Source: an uncultured Schlesneria sp. (GTDB taxonomy: Bacteria > Planctomycetota > Planctomycetia > Planctomycetales > Planctomycetaceae). Taken from it: DNA of 64,000 nucleotides. The position numbers and the translations under genes were made by a program. Below are positions 61,892-64,000 of the stretch, piece by piece (position 1 is the stretch's first letter; each line of letters starts with the position of its first letter). The stretch spans positions 1-64,000 of the forward strand of contig CAIMFH010000175.1 in assembly GCA_903840265.1 (NCBI GenBank), given 5' to 3'. The notes below the pieces were generated by a model that did no database searches, was not told the origin of the DNA, and saw nothing but the letters and a program-made list of their open reading frames with translations.

Positions 61892-63217
61892 CTATGCGCC
61901 GTGCTGAACGAGTTGCTCGACAGCAGCCAATTCCAGCGGCGCATCTTTGGTCAATGATTCGACCCCATCGGGTGTCACCACGACGGTATCTTCGACACGG
62001 ATATAAAGTTCCTCGTCCGGAACCCACAATTGTGGATCGAGGGCGAAGATCAATCCTGGCTGCAGCGGTGCTTGCTTGTAGGCACCCACGTCATGGACCG
62101 CCATCCCCACAGGATGAGTGAACGCGACATCGGATTCGATCATCTTCTTCGCGGCGTCGCGGTATTCCGGCTTGCTCCAACTCCACTCCGTCCACACGGG
62201 CCTGATCAATTCTGCGGCCTCTTGAACCAGTTCGGTGACGGTCAACGTGGGGCGAATGACTTTTAGCAGCACCTTCTGATATTCGACGACAAACCCGTAC
62301 AGTTCGCGCTGTACCGCGGAGTAGGTTCCGTTGACGGGCCACATGCGACCGATGTCGCTCGTGTAGCAATTGACATCGGGCGCATAGTCCAGCAACACCA
62401 GATCGCCATCCTGCAGAAGGCTGTCGTTGCGATAGTAATGGGCGTTCCAGATGTTCGCACCGCTGGCGGCAATCGCGCGATAGCCCGACCCGCGGGCTCC
62501 GCTGCGCAAGTACAGATAGTCGGCCACGGCAGCCAGTTCGAATTCGAACAGACCGGGACGAGTGATCCGCATCGCCTCGACGATGGCCTTGGCAGTCAAT
62601 CGCCCGGCGCGCCGCATCAGTTCGACTTCGCGAGCACTCTTGATCAGCCGCATTCGATCCAGGATCGGGGACAGGTCGTGAATTTCTGCCTGCGGACAGG
62701 TCGCTGATAGCTTTTCCTGAAACCAAAGCTCGGCCGATGGGCGACCATCCCATGGGTCGGCCTCGCGTTGCTGTTGCGCATGAATCAAAGTGTCGCGACA
62801 GGCCTGTCGCCCTTCACCGGGAGCATGAGGAATGAAGAGATCCGTGGCCTCGCGCAGGTCTTCGGCCAATGCTTCGAGCGGTTTGACATCGTCAACTCCG
62901 GTTAGCTGAGCCACCCGTTCGGCATCGCTGGAATGGAGATACGCTCCTTCACTGCGTTCGACTTTGGGATCGCGTCGCGGCAGATAAAGCGTCGTCCAGC
63001 GCATCTTGCCGTGAAGCAGCAAGTAGGCCTGTGGCACTTCGACGCCACACAAGTAATAGAACTCGTTCGTCTGACGGAACACGTCAAACGCCCCGCTCGC
63101 CGCGCCACCGGCGAGGACAGCCTTTCCCGAACCGATCTGTTGAAAGATCTGCTCGCGACGGCGCTCGAACTCAAGAGGAGGGAAGTCGGTCTGATAGTAC
63201 GGCTGGGTGGATGTCAT
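61892..63217 (-). CDS. pepP: Xaa-Pro aminopeptidase (M24B)
   Basis: A 441-residue peptidase that removes N-terminal residues before proline. An N-terminal creatinase-like domain (about 10-180) precedes the pita-bread domain. Metal ligands read as D277 and D288 (LLDYAPDVNCYTSDIG), H368 (FTHPVGMAVHDVG), D394 (ALDPQLWVP) and E409 (IRVEDTVVVT). The fourth position is normally Glu (VEPG), and is Asp here, as in some related clades. The WD40 gene ends 12 bp upstream on the same strand. Confidence 0.92.
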   Translation of the reverse strand: MTSTQPYYQTDFPPLEFERRREQIFQQIGSGKAVLAGGAASGAFDVFRQTNEFYYLCGVEVPQAYLLLHGKMRWTTLYLPRRDPKVERSEGAYLHSSDAERVAQLTGVDDVKPLEALAEDLREATDLFIPHAPGEGRQACRDTLIHAQQQREADPWDGRPSAELWFQEKLSATCPQAEIHDLSPILDRMRLIKSAREVELMRRAGRLTAKAIVEAMRITRPGLFEFELAAVADYLYLRSGARGSGYRAIAASGANIWNAHYYRNDSLLQDGDLVLLDYAPDVNCYTSDIGRMWPVNGTYSAVQRELYGFVVEYQKVLLKVIRPTLTVTELVQEAAELIRPVWTEWSWSKPEYRDAAKKMIESDVAFTHPVGMAVHDVGAYKQAPLQPGLIFALDPQLWVPDEELYIRVEDTVVVTPDGVESLTKDAPLELAAVEQLVQHGA

Positions 63218-63229
63218 GAGCTTTGCTTA

Positions 63230-64000
63230 CTAAGAATTCGCCGCAACGGGCAGCTTCCAAAGATGGATCGGCGAGAAGTTGCCTGGATACTTGCCATCTT
63301 TGTCCAGGCTGCGGCCGTTGCCATTGCTGCCGCCATTCGTTGCGACAACGGCCAGCTGCTGACGATCGGGGTGAAGTGCGACCGAGTGGCAGTTGGGCAT
63401 CTTTGTCGTCTCGAAGAACGGGGCTTCGTCTTCGGGCCGTTGGAACAGCAGTTTACCGACCCCCGGATTGCCGCTGATCGTCACCATCAAAAACGCGTCC
63501 GGGTGGAACATCATGTCTGTGACATAGACATCTCCCTCTTTGCCGAGTTCCAGCTCTTTCGAAAGCGCTCCGGTCTCCCAGTCGAAGATCACGATGGCCG
63601 GGATCCCCTGGACGTTGCCGCCTCCTTTGGGCTTGGTTCCAGCACAGAGCAGGCGTTTACCATCAAGGCTGAATGCCAGGCGACGAACGCCGCCGACTTC
63701 TTGAAGTCGATCCGTCTTGTGCAGGCTGGTAGCACTGAACTCGCGTGTCACTTTGCCGGTGGACAAGTCCCACTGGCGGACTACTCCAGAAAGATCCCCG
63801 GCGACGATGCTGGCTTCGTCTGGTGCAAACAGAACGCTGAGCAGTTCCCAATCAGGATTGGTGAACTCATGCAACTTCGTTCCGTTCGCCGCCGACCAGA
63901 TGCGGACGACGCGATCGATCCCACAGCTTGCAATCAGCTTGCCGCTGGGACTGAGCGCCAGATCCAGGATCCAGCCGTCGTGAGCGCTCGGATGTGCCCA
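63230..64000 (-). CDS. WD40 repeat protein, 5' end outside the window
   Basis: The open frame runs without a stop to the last base, so only the C-terminal 256 residues are seen; an internal ATG or TTG near 63874 is not the real start. WD repeats are visible: HDGWILDLALSPSGKLIASC with RVVRIWSAANG, WELLSVLFAPDEASIVAGD with VVRQWDLSTGKV, then GVRRLAFSLDGKRLLCAG, YVTDMMFHPDAFLMVTIS, and NCHSVALHPDRQQLAVVA with SPIHLWKLP. The protein is likely a scaffold or a planctomycete protein carrying a propeller. It probably shares a transcript with pepP. Confidence 0.85.
   Translation of the reverse strand, partial: WAHPSAHDGWILDLALSPSGKLIASCGIDRVVRIWSAANGTKLHEFTNPDWELLSVLFAPDEASIVAGDLSGVVRQWDLSTGKVTREFSATSLHKTDRLQEVGGVRRLAFSLDGKRLLCAGTKPKGGGNVQGIPAIVIFDWETGALSKELELGKEGDVYVTDMMFHPDAFLMVTISGNPGVGKLLFQRPEDEAPFFETTKMPNCHSVALHPDRQQLAVVATNGGSNGNGRSLDKDGKYPGNFSPIHLWKLPVAANS

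Overview
The window reads as chromosome of a planctomycete (order Planctomycetales), judged from gene families largely confined to that phylum: a PSCyt1/DUF1549/DUF1553 protein with a DUF1501 partner, three DUF1559 proteins, a DUF3634 protein, two type I sulfatases, a PQQ-type beta-propeller protein, and envelope genes of Gram-negative type (BamD-like, LptE-like). Base composition is moderately GC-rich throughout, except for a visibly AT-richer patch at about 10.2-11.5 kb. I found no tRNA, rRNA, CRISPR array or transposase.

Layout. 0-4 kb: a CsaA-like tRNA-binding protein, a secreted protein with two STN-like modules, a Nudix protein and an exported YbjN-like protein. 4.2-7.3 kb: a minus-strand run recO - bamD-like - lptE-like. 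7.5-11.5 kb: a small lipoprotein, a cyclopropane-fatty-acid synthase, then an unusual two-gene unit (a secreted protein with a caspase/C80-like His-Cys arrangement, overlapping a two-TM-segment protein). 11.8-17.3 kb: a sulfatase with a HEAT-like tail, a secreted beta-helix protein, a Gfo/Idh/MocA oxidoreductase and a DUF1963 protein. 18.4-25.5 kb: the PSCyt1/DUF1501 pair, interrupted by a nucleotidyltransferase-like gene, then a TrmH-type methyltransferase, a RidA protein and a lipoprotein. 25.7-36 kb: a PQQ beta-propeller protein, then a minus-strand envelope-stress-like locus (1,220-residue membrane protein, PspA, small partner, membrane sensor kinase, sigma-54 response regulator). 36.4-39 kb: tandem duplicated NPCBM-like secreted proteins. 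39-47.4 kb: DUF3634, trpC, a CPBP protease, tyrS, NIPSNAP, a sulfatase-modifying-factor-fold protein carrying an inserted ribosomal L7/L12 C-terminal domain, a 2OG-Fe(II) oxygenase, a Uma2 protein and rfbD. 47.5-55.2 kb: three tandem DUF1559 genes, DUF2306, bacterioferritin, flotillin-like floA, an EamA transporter and an acyltransferase. 55.8-64 kb: an orphan pair of NuoL/NuoM-like membrane proteins, a sulfatase fused to an SGNH hydrolase, an Xaa-Pro aminopeptidase and the 3' part of a WD40 protein.

Dispersed repeats are a second layer of structure. A 129-bp hairpin element occurs twice (28.6 and 31.1 kb) and encodes the last residues and stop codons of two neighbouring genes. A family of the type CCACGGAT...ATCCGTGG occurs mostly as inverted pairs (18.1, 40.3-40.5, 43.5-43.7 kb), with a relative reading CCACGAAT/ATTCGTGG (17.5, 53.9 kb). 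A 49-bp sequence is shared between the first bases of the window and 58.86 kb.

The most promising undescribed items are the His-Cys protein with its membrane partner (9.6-11.5 kb), the L7/L12 domain inserted in a formylglycine-enzyme fold (43.7-44.8 kb), the Psp-like locus with its own two-component sigma-54 regulators (27-36 kb), and the NuoL/NuoM-like pair without other complex I genes. All functional statements are inferences from sequence reading alone; no database search was run.
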